DNA of 64,000 bases from Nonomuraea spiralis. GTDB taxonomy: Bacteria; Actinomycetota; Actinomycetes; Streptosporangiales; Streptosporangiaceae. Under the pieces are notes generated by a model that had not been told where the DNA came from, did not search any database, and worked only from the letters and a program-made list of their open reading frames with translations. This document shows positions 16,475 through 24,778 of the stretch, piece by piece (the stretch's first letter is position 1; each line of letters begins with the position of its first letter). Both the position numbers and the translations under genes were made by a program. The stretch is taken from positions 372,001 through 436,000 of the forward strand of contig NZ_BMRC01000003.1 in the NCBI RefSeq assembly GCF_014648435.1, read 5' to 3'.

Positions 16475-16505
16475 CGCATGCCGGTTCGTATGTTCTGTAC
16501 GTCGC

Positions 16506-16631
16506 CTACTCGTCGCCGCCCGCGTCCTCGCCGTCCCTCGCGTGTTTGCCGCGAGGCTCCCGACGGCCGCCGGCCGCGCCGGCCTCGGCCTCCGGCGGCT
16601 CGTCCTTGGGGGGTGCCTCATGCCTGCCCAT
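16506..16631 (-). CDS. Putative 41-residue charged protein
   Basis: The small ORF begins MGRHEAPPKDEPPEAEAG and ends KHARDGEDAGGDE. It is rich in Glu, Asp, Arg, Gly and Pro, with no hydrophobic segment, so it is probably disordered. GAAGGAGAG lies 8-9 bases before ATG 16631, which is the main evidence for translation. A perfect 8-bp inverted repeat 40 bases upstream (16671-16690) could be its operator. I recognise no family. Chance ORFs of this length are common in GC-rich DNA, so confidence is moderate. Confidence 0.5.
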   Translation of the reverse strand: MGRHEAPPKDEPPEAEAGAAGGRREPRGKHARDGEDAGGDE

Positions 16632-16670
16632 ACGGGGGGACTCTCCTTCACTTCGATCAACAGCTCACGG

Positions 16671-16690
16671 TGACCGTATGACTACGGTCA
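16671..16690. promoter_or_regulatory. Inverted repeat upstream of the small ORF
   Basis: TGACCGTA-TGAC-TACGGTCA has perfect 8-bp arms and a 4-base spacer. It sits between the end of the pseudokinase gene (16771) and the start of the 41-residue ORF (16631), so it may be an operator for the latter. The binding protein is unknown. Confidence 0.45.
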
Positions 16691-16770
16691 TGCGTCCGGC
16701 AAGAGGGGCGGGCCAAGATCGGCCGAGGACCCACGGAACGAAGCCGAGAAAAGCTCGCGTAACGTCGTGA

Positions 16771-19161
16771 TCAGCCGGGGCACGAGGCGCGGTAGGGCAC
16801 CTCGGGCAGGTGGCGGGCCCAGTCGGCCGTCGACAGCCCCCCGTAGCGGGCGCAGACCGCCTCCGCCGGATCTCTGGCCGGCCTCCCTGCCGGCCCGGCC
16901 AGGTCCAGCGTGAGCACGGTCCCGCCGGCGGCCAGCACGCGCGCGGTGCGCCCGTCGGCCGCGAGCACCGCCCGCGCCGGACGGTCCGCGCCCCCCACCG
17001 GCACCTGGCGTTCGGCCAGCAGCGTGCGATCGGGCACGCGCCACACCCGCACCCGGTCGTTGTCCGTCCCGGCCAGCAGCCGCCCGTCCGGGCTGAAGCG
17101 CAGGTGGCCGGGCGAGGGGCGCAGGCGGGTACCGAGCACGGGCACGCCGTCCAGGTCGTAGATCTGGATGCCGGTCTCCTCGGCGATGGCCACCCGCTCG
17201 CCGTCCGGCGCGAACGTGGTGTACTCCCACGGCATCCGGTCCAGCCACGGCGCGGGCGTGACGCGTCCGGCCCGCCTGATCGCCGAGCGCCGGCCATCGA
17301 ACGTCAGCGCCACCCGGTCGCCCGGACCGGCGACGGCGTACTGGCCGACGAAGGCCGCCCGGTGCGCCCGCAGGTCCCAGGCCCAGCGTTCGCCCGACTG
17401 CCGGGCCGCGGCGAACAGCAGCCCGCCGCCCGGACTGAACCACGCCGACTGCTCGCCCGGCGCCCCCAGCCCCCTGCCGAACGGCGGCCCCACACCCCGC
17501 CCCGAGGCGGTGTCCCACAGGTACGACCGGTCCACGCCCACGAAGGCCAGCGTGTGCCCGTCCGGCGACCAGGCCATCGCCCGTACGCTCTGCGCGGGCC
17601 CCGCCGCCTGGGCGATCTGGCGGTGCCCGGGGACGTCGTAGATCCGTACCGTGTCGTCGGCCAGGGCGGCCAGCCTGCTGCCGTCGTCGCTGACCGCGTA
17701 CAGGGAGCGCGGCCCGGCGTACGGGTCGGTGAACACGTCCACGGCCGGGTCGCCGGCCGCCGCCGCCAGCGCCCGGCGCGCCTGCGGTACCTGGGCCAGC
17801 CGCCAGGCCACCAGGCTCAGCCGCCGGGCGGTCACCGGGTCGGCCACTCGCAGCGCCTCGGCCCGCGACGCGGCGACCTTGGCCATCGCCTGCTCCAGCC
17901 GCCCGTCGGCGGCCCCGCGCTGCCACACCGCGAGCAGCGCCGCCAGCACCGCGACCGACAGCAGCCCCGCCATGATCGCGCGCCGCCTGCGCGTGCCCCT
18001 GCGGGCCCGCGCCAGGCCCTCGTCCAGGAAGGTCTGCTCGTCCGCGCTCAGGGTGACCCGCCGCCGCCCGCCGGCTGCCCAGGCCAGCGCCCGGTCGAGG
18101 GGTTCGCCGCGGTACAACTCCGACTCGCGCCGCCCGCCCGCCTCCCAGGCCCGCGCCGCCCGGGCCAGTTCCCGGTGCACCGCCAGGCCGTCCCGCTCGC
18201 TGTCCAGCCACTCGTGCAGGCGCGGCCAGGCCCGCAGCAGCGCCGCGTACGTGATCGTCAGAGGGCCCTGGTCGCCGGTCGTCAGGATCCCGGCCTTCCC
18301 GTACGCCTCCAGCACCCGGTCGATCGCGGCCACCTCGTCGGGGGCGCGTCCGGCGACCAGGTCGTTCCTGCGGGCGGGGGCGACGGTGTCGCCGCCGGCG
18401 TCGTCCTGGCCGACCAGGCGCAGGAAGACCTCGGGCACCAGATCCTGGTCTGCCCGGCACAACTGGAGATAGAGGGCCTCGGCGCGGGCGCCGAGCGGCG
18501 GGTCGTCCACGGGCTCCGGCGGCAGCAGGCGGCCGAGCTGGGACTGCGGGGCGTCGAGAAGGGACATGAGCAGGCGGCGGGCGTCCGGCCGTTGCCCGGG
18601 GTCGTCGTGGAGCGCGGCGGCGACCAGGCCGCGTAACAGCCGGTCGAGGCGCTCCCCGTTGCCTAATCGTTCGGTGAGCCCGTAGGCGGCGAACAGCAGG
18701 ACGCGCCCCCACGCCTGGACGTCGCCGGCCGGGTCGGCCTCCGCGTCGGCGAGCCCCAGCCCCACCAGACGCGGCCCCTCGGCGCCCAGGATGACCTTGC
18801 CCGGCGTGAGCGACCCGTGCACCGCCCCCGCCTCGTGGACGGCGGCCAGAGCGGTGGCGGTGGCGGCGGCCAGGCGGTAGAGGTCGTCGCCGGCGAAGGG
18901 GCCGTGCCGGTCGACGACCTGGCGCAGCGTCGGCCCCTCGATGTACTCGCTGACCAGATACGGCGGGTCGCCCTGCGGGCACGCCTCGACCAGTCGCGCG
19001 GCGTGCACCGAACGCACCTCCCGGACCTGCGCGTACGCGCCCGGCCCCGGCAGGTGGAGCGCATGGCGGGCCCCCGACTCGTCATAGGCTTCGCGGACGG
19101 TGGTCCGCCCGCCGCCGTCGAGCCGGGCGCCGAGCCAGTAGCCTCCCAGCCGATCAGTCAT
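16771..19161 (-). CDS. Pseudokinase - nSTAND1-like helical region - membrane helix - WD40 protein
   Basis: A 796-residue membrane protein with a kinase-like fold that lacks catalytic residues. The ATP lysine position reads HALHL (33-37), HRDLKPxN is replaced by HGSLTPGKV (115-123), and DFG by GLG (134-136), while YLVSEYIEGPTLRQV and ALAAVHEAGAVHG keep the fold. Residues about 230-390 match the winged-helix/helical end of nSTAND1 proteins (TYAALLRAWPRLHEWLDSERDGL...HRELARAARAWE...YRGEPL) but lack the NTPase P-loop. One transmembrane helix (about 397-415) precedes WD40 repeats (SPDGHTLAF, SPDGRLLAG) and the typical tail ending RASCPG. It is probably a scaffold or sensor. The acetyltransferase gene lies 24 bases upstream on the same strand. 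Confidence 0.85.
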   Translation of the reverse strand: MTDRLGGYWLGARLDGGGRTTVREAYDESGARHALHLPGPGAYAQVREVRSVHAARLVEACPQGDPPYLVSEYIEGPTLRQVVDRHGPFAGDDLYRLAAATATALAAVHEAGAVHGSLTPGKVILGAEGPRLVGLGLADAEADPAGDVQAWGRVLLFAAYGLTERLGNGERLDRLLRGLVAAALHDDPGQRPDARRLLMSLLDAPQSQLGRLLPPEPVDDPPLGARAEALYLQLCRADQDLVPEVFLRLVGQDDAGGDTVAPARRNDLVAGRAPDEVAAIDRVLEAYGKAGILTTGDQGPLTITYAALLRAWPRLHEWLDSERDGLAVHRELARAARAWEAGGRRESELYRGEPLDRALAWAAGGRRRVTLSADEQTFLDEGLARARRGTRRRRAIMAGLLSVAVLAALLAVWQRGAADGRLEQAMAKVAASRAEALRVADPVTARRLSLVAWRLAQVPQARRALAAAAGDPAVDVFTDPYAGPRSLYAVSDDGSRLAALADDTVRIYDVPGHRQIAQAAGPAQSVRAMAWSPDGHTLAFVGVDRSYLWDTASGRGVGPPFGRGLGAPGEQSAWFSPGGGLLFAAARQSGERWAWDLRAHRAAFVGQYAVAGPGDRVALTFDGRRSAIRRAGRVTPAPWLDRMPWEYTTFAPDGERVAIAEETGIQIYDLDGVPVLGTRLRPSPGHLRFSPDGRLLAGTDNDRVRVWRVPDRTLLAERQVPVGGADRPARAVLAADGRTARVLAAGGTVLTLDLAGPAGRPARDPAEAVCARYGGLSTADWARHLPEVPYRASCPG

Positions 19162-19185
19162 GCGGGATTAGATGCCGCCTTCCGT

Positions 19186-19761
19186 TCAGCGGTTCAGTCG
19201 AGCCCGGTGCTCCGGCCACTCCTCTTCGAGGATGCCGAAACAGACGGTGTCGCGCCAGGTGCCGTCGGACCTCCTGCGGTGGCGGCGCAGCGTGCCCTCG
19301 TGCACGCCGCCGATGCGCCGGATGGCCGCCTGGGAACGCAGGTTCAGCACGTCGGTCTTGAGCAGGACGCGGTTGTAGCCGAGCCCGAAGGCGTGGTCGA
19401 GCAGCAGCAGCTTGCAGTTGGTGTTCACCGCGGTACGCCAGTGGGCGCGACCGTACCAGGTCCAGCCGATCTCGACGCTCTCGTCGAAGCCGGGCACGTC
19501 GATGTAGGTCGTCCAGCCGCCCGCGCGGCCGCTCTCCTTGGGGATCACCGCGAACGGGATGTGCCGGTCGTCCTCGATGAGCGCGCGGGCCGTGCTCGCC
19601 AGGTCGTCCTCCGTACGCGGGGTGGCACTCGGCAGCCAGCGCCAGAGCTCGTCGTCCCCGCCGCCGGCGGCGAACAGGTCCGGAACGTGTTCCAGAGTGA
19701 GCGGTTCGAGGCGCACGACGTCGTTCTCCAGCACCACGGGCGCGGGCAGCTTGGCGGTCAT
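19186..19761 (-). CDS. GNAT family N-acetyltransferase (RimJ/RimL-like)
   Basis: A 191-residue GCN5-related acetyltransferase. It has VVLENDVVRLEPLTLEHVPDLF at the start, EIGWTWYGRAHWRTAVNTNCKLLLLDHAFGLGYNRVLLKTDVLNLRSQAAIRRIGGVHEGTLRRH across the core (acetyl-CoA-binding strand and the NLRSQ.AI..iG signature), and FGILEEEW at the end. This pattern matches RimJ/RimL-type enzymes that acetylate protein N-termini or small amines. I chose ATG 19761. An upstream TATCGT box 6 bases away suggests a leaderless mRNA. The pseudokinase gene follows 24 bases downstream, so the two may be co-transcribed. Confidence 0.88.
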   Translation of the reverse strand: MTAKLPAPVVLENDVVRLEPLTLEHVPDLFAAGGGDDELWRWLPSATPRTEDDLASTARALIEDDRHIPFAVIPKESGRAGGWTTYIDVPGFDESVEIGWTWYGRAHWRTAVNTNCKLLLLDHAFGLGYNRVLLKTDVLNLRSQAAIRRIGGVHEGTLRRHRRRSDGTWRDTVCFGILEEEWPEHRARLNR

Positions 19762-19840
19762 GCCGCCACGATAGGGCGCGCCGCCGGGGCACGTTGACTG
19801 CCACCTGGCCCCTTTTGCGAAAGACCACCTGTCGACAGCC

Positions 19841-19857
19841 ATACCGGCCGGTCGGTA
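19841..19857. promoter_or_regulatory. TetR-type operator upstream of the acyl-CoA dehydrogenase operon
   Basis: The core ACCGGCCGGTCGGT (19843-19856) closely matches the site before the TetR gene at 23861-23876 (ACCGACTGGTCGGT): 12 of 14 bases are equal. It lies about 12 bases before the first dehydrogenase start. It is probably bound by the TetR encoded downstream. Confidence 0.75.
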
Positions 19858-19868
19858 GGCTCACCGGC

Positions 19869-21071
19869 ATGGACTTCGCCTTCGACACCGTCACCGAGGA
19901 CCTGCGCGAGCGCCTGCTCCGCTTCATGGACGAATGCGTCCACCCGGCCGAGCCCGCCTTCGAGGAGCAGGCCGCGGCCGCCGGCTGGAGCCCGCCGCCG
20001 CTGCTCGACGACCTCAAGGACGAGGCGAGAAAGCGCGGCCTGTGGAACCTGTTCCTGCCGGGCGCGCACGGCGCGGGCCTGACGAACCTCCAGTACGCCC
20101 CGCTGGCCGAGATCATGGGCCGCAGCCCCAGCATCGCCCCCACTGCCACCAACTGCGCCGCCCCCGACACCGGCAACATGGAGGTGTTGTCGATGTTCGG
20201 CAGCGAGTGGCAGCGCGAGGAGTGGCTGCGCCCGCTGCTCGACGGGGAGATCCGTTCCGCCTTCGCGATGACCGAGCCCGACGTGGCCTCCTCCGACGCC
20301 ACCAACATCGCCACCTCGATCGTCCGCGACGGCGGCGAGTACGTCATCAACGGCCGCAAGTGGTTCATCTCCGGCGCCATGAACCCCAACTGCAAGATCT
20401 TCATCGTCATGGGCAAGACGAACCCCGACGCGCCCAAGCGCCGGCAGCAGAGCATGATCCTGGTGCCGCGCGACACCCCGGGGCTGCACGTCAAACGCGG
20501 GATGCACGTCTTCGGCTACACCGACGCCGACCACGGCGGCCACGCCGAGGTGATCTTCGAGGACGTACGCGTACCGGCCGACAACCTGATCGGCGAGGAG
20601 GGCGGCGGGTTCGCCATCGCCCAGGCCAGGCTGGGCCCCGGCCGCATCCACCACTGCATGCGCCTGATCGGCATGGCCGAGCGCGCGGTCGAGCTGATGT
20701 GCGAGCGGGCGCTGGCGAGGACGGCGTTCGGCAAGCCGATCGCCCGGCAGGGCGTGGTCCAGGACTGGATCGCCGAGTCCCGCATCCGGATCGAGCAGTT
20801 GCGCCTGCTGGTGCTCAAGACCGCCTGGCTCATGGACACCGTGGGCAACCAGGGGGCCCACACCGAGATCCAGGCCATCAAGATCTCCACGCCGGTCACC
20901 GTCGAATGGATCCTGGACAAGGCCATCCAGGTGCACGGCGCGGGCGGCGTCTCCCAGGACTTCCCGCTGGCCGCGCTCTGGGCGGGCGCCCGTTCCCTGC
21001 GCCTGGCCGACGGTCCGGACGAGGTGCACAAGCGGTCCCTGGCCTATCGCGAGCTGAAGAGGTTCATGTGA
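19869..21071 (+). CDS. Acyl-CoA dehydrogenase (ACAD10/11-like)
   Basis: A 400-residue FAD enzyme that introduces a double bond into acyl-CoA thioesters. It shows AFAMTEPDVASSDATNIATSIVRDGGEYVINGRKWFISGAMNP (the FAD/substrate loop), FEDVRVPADNLIGEEGGGF, RTAFGKPIARQGVVQDWIAESRIRIEQLRLL and the C-terminal QVHGAGGVSQDFPLAALWAGARSLRLADGPDEVH. The TEPDVASSDATNI form and the ARSLRLADGPDEVH ending are typical of the ACAD10/11-like branch, whose members can act on long or 4-hydroxy acyl chains. It is the first gene of a three-gene operon. The last codon ATG overlaps the next gene's start (ATGTGA). Confidence 0.92.
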   Translation: MDFAFDTVTEDLRERLLRFMDECVHPAEPAFEEQAAAAGWSPPPLLDDLKDEARKRGLWNLFLPGAHGAGLTNLQYAPLAEIMGRSPSIAPTATNCAAPDTGNMEVLSMFGSEWQREEWLRPLLDGEIRSAFAMTEPDVASSDATNIATSIVRDGGEYVINGRKWFISGAMNPNCKIFIVMGKTNPDAPKRRQQSMILVPRDTPGLHVKRGMHVFGYTDADHGGHAEVIFEDVRVPADNLIGEEGGGFAIAQARLGPGRIHHCMRLIGMAERAVELMCERALARTAFGKPIARQGVVQDWIAESRIRIEQLRLLVLKTAWLMDTVGNQGAHTEIQAIKISTPVTVEWILDKAIQVHGAGGVSQDFPLAALWAGARSLRLADGPDEVHKRSLAYRELKRFM

Positions 21072-22231
21072 ACGAAGCACAGATCAAGGAGCGCGTACGG
21101 GCGTTCCTGGACGCGCACGACCCCGGCGGGGACCGGGCGGCGTTCCTGCGGGCCCGGTTCGACGCCGGGCTGGCCTGGGTCTGGTTCCCCGAGAGGCTCG
21201 GCGGCCTGGGCGCGGCCAGGGAGCTGCAACAGGTGGTCGAGCACGAGCTGGCCGGCACCCCCCAGATCAACAGCGGCCTCCAGGGCATCGGCCTCGGCAT
21301 GGCCGCGCCGACGATCCTGGCGTTCGGCACGCAGGAGCAGAGGCGGCGTTTCCTGCGCCCGCTGTGGACCGGCGAGGAGATCTGGTGCCAGCTCTTCAGC
21401 GAGCCCGGCGCCGGCTCGGACCTGGCCACGCTGGGCACCCGCGCGGTCAGGGACGGCGACGAATGGGTGGTCGACGGCCAGAAGGTGTGGACGTCGGGCG
21501 CCCATCACTCCCGCTGGGCGATCCTGGTCACCCGTACCGACCCGGACGTGCCCAAACACCGCGGCATGACGTACTTCATCTGCGACATGCACGCGCCCGG
21601 CGTCGAGGTGCGGCCGCTGCGGCAGATCACCGGCGAGGCCGAGTTCAACGAGGTGTTCCTGACCGGCGTACGGCTCTCCGACGACCTGCGGCTCGGCGAG
21701 GTCGGCGACGGCTGGCGGGTCGCGCAGACCACGCTGATGAACGAGCGCGTCGCCATCGGCGGCGCCCCCGTACGGCGCGGCGGCGGGATGGTCGGCGCGG
21801 TGCTGGAGGCGTGGCACGAGCATCCCGAGCTGCGCACCCACGAGCTGCACCAGCGGCTGCTGTCGCTGTGGGTGGAGGCCGAGGTGACCCGGCTGTCCGG
21901 GGCCCGGCTGCGCGAGCAGCTCGCCGCGGGCGAGCCCGGCCCCGAGGGCTCGGGCATGAAGTTGTCGTTCGCCAGGCTCAACCAGGCGCTGTCCGGTTTC
22001 GACGTCGAGTTCCGCCGCGACCTGGGCTACGACGACTGGTCCTTCCGCCGCTCGGAGGACGTCGACTTCTACGGCCGCGGCCCCGGCTACCGCTACCTGC
22101 GGGCCAAGGGCAACTCGATCGAGGGCGGCACGTCCGAGATCCTGCGCAACATCATCTCCGAACGGGTGCTCGGCCTGCCCTCCGAACCCCGCGTCGACAA
22201 GGACGTGCCCTGGAAGGACCTGCCCCGATGA
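21068..22231 (+). CDS. Acyl-CoA dehydrogenase, FadE family (large-subunit-like)
   Basis: A 387-residue acyl-CoA dehydrogenase starting at GTG 21068, overlapping the previous stop. Segments include WVWFPERLGGLG, WCQLFSEPGAGSDLATLGTRAVRDGDEWVVDGQKVWTSGAH, FNEVFLTGVRLSDD and YLRAKGNSIEGGTSEILRNIISERVLGLP. The EGGTSEI(L)RN ending is the usual FAD-contact helix. It is paired with the shorter dehydrogenase that follows, by the ATGA overlap. Such pairs often form alpha2beta2 FadE complexes in steroid, branched-chain or aromatic side-chain catabolism. The actual substrate is unknown. Confidence 0.9.
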   Translation: MNEAQIKERVRAFLDAHDPGGDRAAFLRARFDAGLAWVWFPERLGGLGAARELQQVVEHELAGTPQINSGLQGIGLGMAAPTILAFGTQEQRRRFLRPLWTGEEIWCQLFSEPGAGSDLATLGTRAVRDGDEWVVDGQKVWTSGAHHSRWAILVTRTDPDVPKHRGMTYFICDMHAPGVEVRPLRQITGEAEFNEVFLTGVRLSDDLRLGEVGDGWRVAQTTLMNERVAIGGAPVRRGGGMVGAVLEAWHEHPELRTHELHQRLLSLWVEAEVTRLSGARLREQLAAGEPGPEGSGMKLSFARLNQALSGFDVEFRRDLGYDDWSFRRSEDVDFYGRGPGYRYLRAKGNSIEGGTSEILRNIISERVLGLPSEPRVDKDVPWKDLPR

Positions 22232-23283
22232 CTCTGCTCTACTCCGAGGTCGAGGAGGAGTTGCGGGCGGCCGTGCGCGGCCTGCTCGCCGACCGCTGCC
22301 CGCCCGCCGCGGTGCTCGGGCGGGTCGGGTCCGAGCCCTGCGACCTCGACCTGTGGAAGACGCTGGCGGGCGAGATCGGCGTGGCCGGGCTGCTCGTCCC
22401 CGAGGAGCTGGGCGGCGCGGGCGCGTCGGCCAGCGAGGCGGCCGTCGTGCTGGAGGAGCTGGGCCGGGCCGTGGCGCCGGTGCCGTTCCTGACCAGCGCG
22501 GTGCTGGCCACGCGGGCGCTGCTGCCCACCGGTGACGCGCTGCTCGGCGAGCTGGCCGAGGGGCGCAGGACGGCGGCGCTGGTGGTGTCGTTCGCGGCCT
22601 CGCCGTACCGGCCGGGCCGGGGGGCGGCGCTGCGGCTGGAGGATGGGCGGCTGTCCGGGACCGTGACAGGCGTGGCCGGCGCGGACGTGGCCGACGTGCT
22701 CCTGGTCCCGTTCGAGGGCAGGCTGTACGAGGTGGCCGACGCCGTCGTCGAGGTCGTGCCCTCGCTCGACCTGACCAGGCCGGTCGCCGCCGTCACCCTC
22801 TCCGGGGCGCCGGCCCGGGAGGTCGGGGAGTGCGACCTGGCCGCGGTGCTGCGGTTCGGGGCCGGCCTGCTGGCCTCCGAGCAGCTCGGCGTGGCCGAAT
22901 GGTGCCTCGGCACGACCCTCTCCTACGTCAAGGAACGCCACCAGTTCGCCAGGCCGATCGGCTCGTTCCAGGCGATCAAGCACCGGCTGGCCGACCTCTG
23001 GCTGGACGTCGTCAGGGCCAGGGCGGCGGCCCGCGGCGCGGCGGCCGACCTCGGGGACATCCCGGTCGCGGTGGCGCAGTCGTGGAACGCCGGGGTGGCC
23101 GTACGCGCCGCCGAGGAGGCGTTGCAACTCCATGGCGGGATCGGGATGACCTGGGAGCACCCCGTGCATCTCTATCTCAAACGCGCCAAGGCCACCGAGA
23201 TCGCGCTCGGCACGCCCGGCGACCACCGGGAGGCGCTGGCCTCACTCGCCGGCGTCCCCGGCCCCGAGGGAGGTCAGCAGTAG
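22228..23283 (+). CDS. Acyl-CoA dehydrogenase, FadE family (small-subunit-like)
   Basis: A 351-residue acyl-CoA dehydrogenase-fold protein, shorter than its partner. It has the N-terminal domain (VPEELGGAGASASEAAVVLEELGRAV), a reduced middle beta domain and a helical C-terminal domain with YVKERHQFARPIGSFQAIKHRLADLW and LQLHGGIGMTWEHPVHLYLKRA. The ATGA overlap with the preceding gene suggests a heteromeric enzyme. The 3' end overlaps the convergent TetR gene by 42 bases. The operon is likely induced when the TetR releases its operator in response to an acyl-CoA ligand (inference). Confidence 0.9.
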   Translation: MTLLYSEVEEELRAAVRGLLADRCPPAAVLGRVGSEPCDLDLWKTLAGEIGVAGLLVPEELGGAGASASEAAVVLEELGRAVAPVPFLTSAVLATRALLPTGDALLGELAEGRRTAALVVSFAASPYRPGRGAALRLEDGRLSGTVTGVAGADVADVLLVPFEGRLYEVADAVVEVVPSLDLTRPVAAVTLSGAPAREVGECDLAAVLRFGAGLLASEQLGVAEWCLGTTLSYVKERHQFARPIGSFQAIKHRLADLWLDVVRARAAARGAAADLGDIPVAVAQSWNAGVAVRAAEEALQLHGGIGMTWEHPVHLYLKRAKATEIALGTPGDHREALASLAGVPGPEGGQQ

Positions 23284-23835
23284 GTCGGCGAAGTGTCTGC
23301 CCACCTGGGCGCCGGTCAGCGGCCCGTCCGCGTGGAACCAGGTGCCCAGGTGGTGCACCGAGCCGAAGAAGTAGTCGACGACCAGCTCGGCGGGCACCCG
23401 GTCGCTGAGGACACCCGTACGCTGGCCCTCGGCCACCAGGTCGCGGAAACGTTCGTGGTAGCGGCGGCGCTCGGCCCGTACGGTCTTCTGCTTCTCGGTG
23501 GCGAGCAGGTGCATCGACCTGAAGAAGATCTTGGAGTCGTCGAGGTTGGCGGTCGTGGTCTCGACGACGTCGGCCGCGGCCCGGTGCAGCCGCTCGCGGA
23601 TCGTGCCGGGGCCGTCGGCGATCCGCGTCAGCCGGTCCATCTGCATGCGCAGCAGGCGGGCGTAGATTTCGTGCAGCAGATCATCTTTGGAGTCGAAATA
23701 GTGGTACATGGCGCCCTTGGTGACGCCTGCCGCCAGAACGATCTCCTGCACCGACGTTCCCTCGAAGCCGCGGGCCGCGAACAGCCGCGTCGCCTCGGCC
23801 AGCAACCGCTGCCGGACGGGTTCTTCTCTCACCAT
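23242..23835 (-). CDS. TetR family regulator of the acyl-CoA dehydrogenase operon
   Basis: A 197-residue TetR repressor. The N-terminal HTH reads RQRLLAEATRLFAARGFEGTSVQEIVLAAGVTKGAMYHYFDSKDDLLHEIY (about 6-55), followed by a helical ligand domain with ERRRYHERFRDLVAEGQRTGVL. I chose ATG 23835, preceded by AGGGGGACC. The open frame further upstream runs into the operator. It shares its promoter-side operator with the operon's upstream site, so it probably controls itself and the three dehydrogenases. It converges on and overlaps the last dehydrogenase. Confidence 0.9.
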   Translation of the reverse strand: MVREEPVRQRLLAEATRLFAARGFEGTSVQEIVLAAGVTKGAMYHYFDSKDDLLHEIYARLLRMQMDRLTRIADGPGTIRERLHRAAADVVETTTANLDDSKIFFRSMHLLATEKQKTVRAERRRYHERFRDLVAEGQRTGVLSDRVPAELVVDYFFGSVHHLGTWFHADGPLTGAQVGRHFADLLLTSLGAGDAGE

Positions 23836-23860
23836 GGTCCCCCTTGTCACCCGCCATAGC

Positions 23861-23876
23861 ATACCGACTGGTCGGT
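23861..23876. promoter_or_regulatory. TetR autoregulatory operator
   Basis: ATACCGACTGGTCGGT contains a perfect ACCGAC/GTCGGT inverted repeat with a 2-base spacer. It lies 26 bases before the TetR start. The same site occurs upstream of the dehydrogenase operon at 19841-19857. Confidence 0.8.
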
Positions 23877-24005
23877 TGACGGTCTTGCGGGTTCTATTTC
23901 CGTCACCTTAGGCTCGCCTTGGTTCGTGCTTGGGTATCACTTGACCGGCGAGGGATCTTCGGTGTGGCAGATCCTGAGGGTTTCTACTCATTCGGGGAGT
24001 TTGCC

Positions 24006-24770
24006 GTGCCCGGTGGCTCTATCTACGTACAGCAGGACGAGAAGTACACAGGCTCTTCCCCGCAGTGGTGGTACGAGAAGTTCTGGCGCGAGGACGCCCA
24101 GAACCGGCGTCGGTCCAGGTACGTCAAGGCGGGCGTGGGCCTCGTGGTCGGCGCCCTGCTCGCGCTGAGGTTCGGCTCCGAGTTCGTCCCGTTCTGGGGG
24201 GCGGTCACGGCTGGGCTGGTGGCCGCGGTCGACTGGTTCATCGACTGGCGCTCGTTCCGGGCGACGGCCGTATGGCGAGGCGCGCGCCACGGTGAGGCGA
24301 TCACCGGCCGGCTGCTGCGCAGGCAGCTCGGCAGACACGGCTACAAGGTGCTCGACGGCCGCGCGATCCGCGACCAGGCCTCCATCGACCACCTCGTGAT
24401 CGGCCCGGCGGGCATCTGGGTCATCGACAACGAGTCCTGGAGTCCCGACACCGAGATCGGCTGCTACAACGGCAGGCTGTTCTTCAGCGAGAAGTACGGG
24501 ACCAAGTGGGCCAAACCGCTCGTGGACACCGCCGAGGCGTTCGCCGAGCTGCTGACCCGCGAGACCGGGATCCAGGTCACGATCTCGCCCATGCTGGCCG
24601 TCCACTGCGGGTTGTTGCCGCGCGGCGGCGTCGTGGCCGGCGAGGGCCTCACGCTGATCAAGCCGCGCCTGGTCTCCAGGCGTATCAAGGCCGTCGACGG
24701 CGTGGTGTTCACCGAGGAGCAGATCGAGCTGCTGGCCAGGACCGCGGCCAGGGAGCTGCAGAAGGTCTGA
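24006..24770 (+). CDS. NERD domain membrane protein
   Basis: A 254-residue protein. A short N-terminus (GGSIYVQQDEKYTGSSPQWWYEKFWRED) precedes two hydrophobic helices (about 50-66 and 70-86). The C-terminal part is a NERD (nuclease-related) domain: GEAITGRLLRRQLGRHGYKVLDGRAIRDQASIDHLVIGPAGIWVIDNESW, where ASIDHLVIGP and the following acidic/Trp residues match the nuclease-fold strands. Catalysis is unproven in the family. GTG 24006 has GGGGAG six bases upstream, so I chose it. An open frame starts earlier at TTG 23919. Monocistronic. Confidence 0.85.
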   Translation: MPGGSIYVQQDEKYTGSSPQWWYEKFWREDAQNRRRSRYVKAGVGLVVGALLALRFGSEFVPFWGAVTAGLVAAVDWFIDWRSFRATAVWRGARHGEAITGRLLRRQLGRHGYKVLDGRAIRDQASIDHLVIGPAGIWVIDNESWSPDTEIGCYNGRLFFSEKYGTKWAKPLVDTAEAFAELLTRETGIQVTISPMLAVHCGLLPRGGVVAGEGLTLIKPRLVSRRIKAVDGVVFTEEQIELLARTAARELQKV

Positions 24771-24778
24771 CCGCCCCC

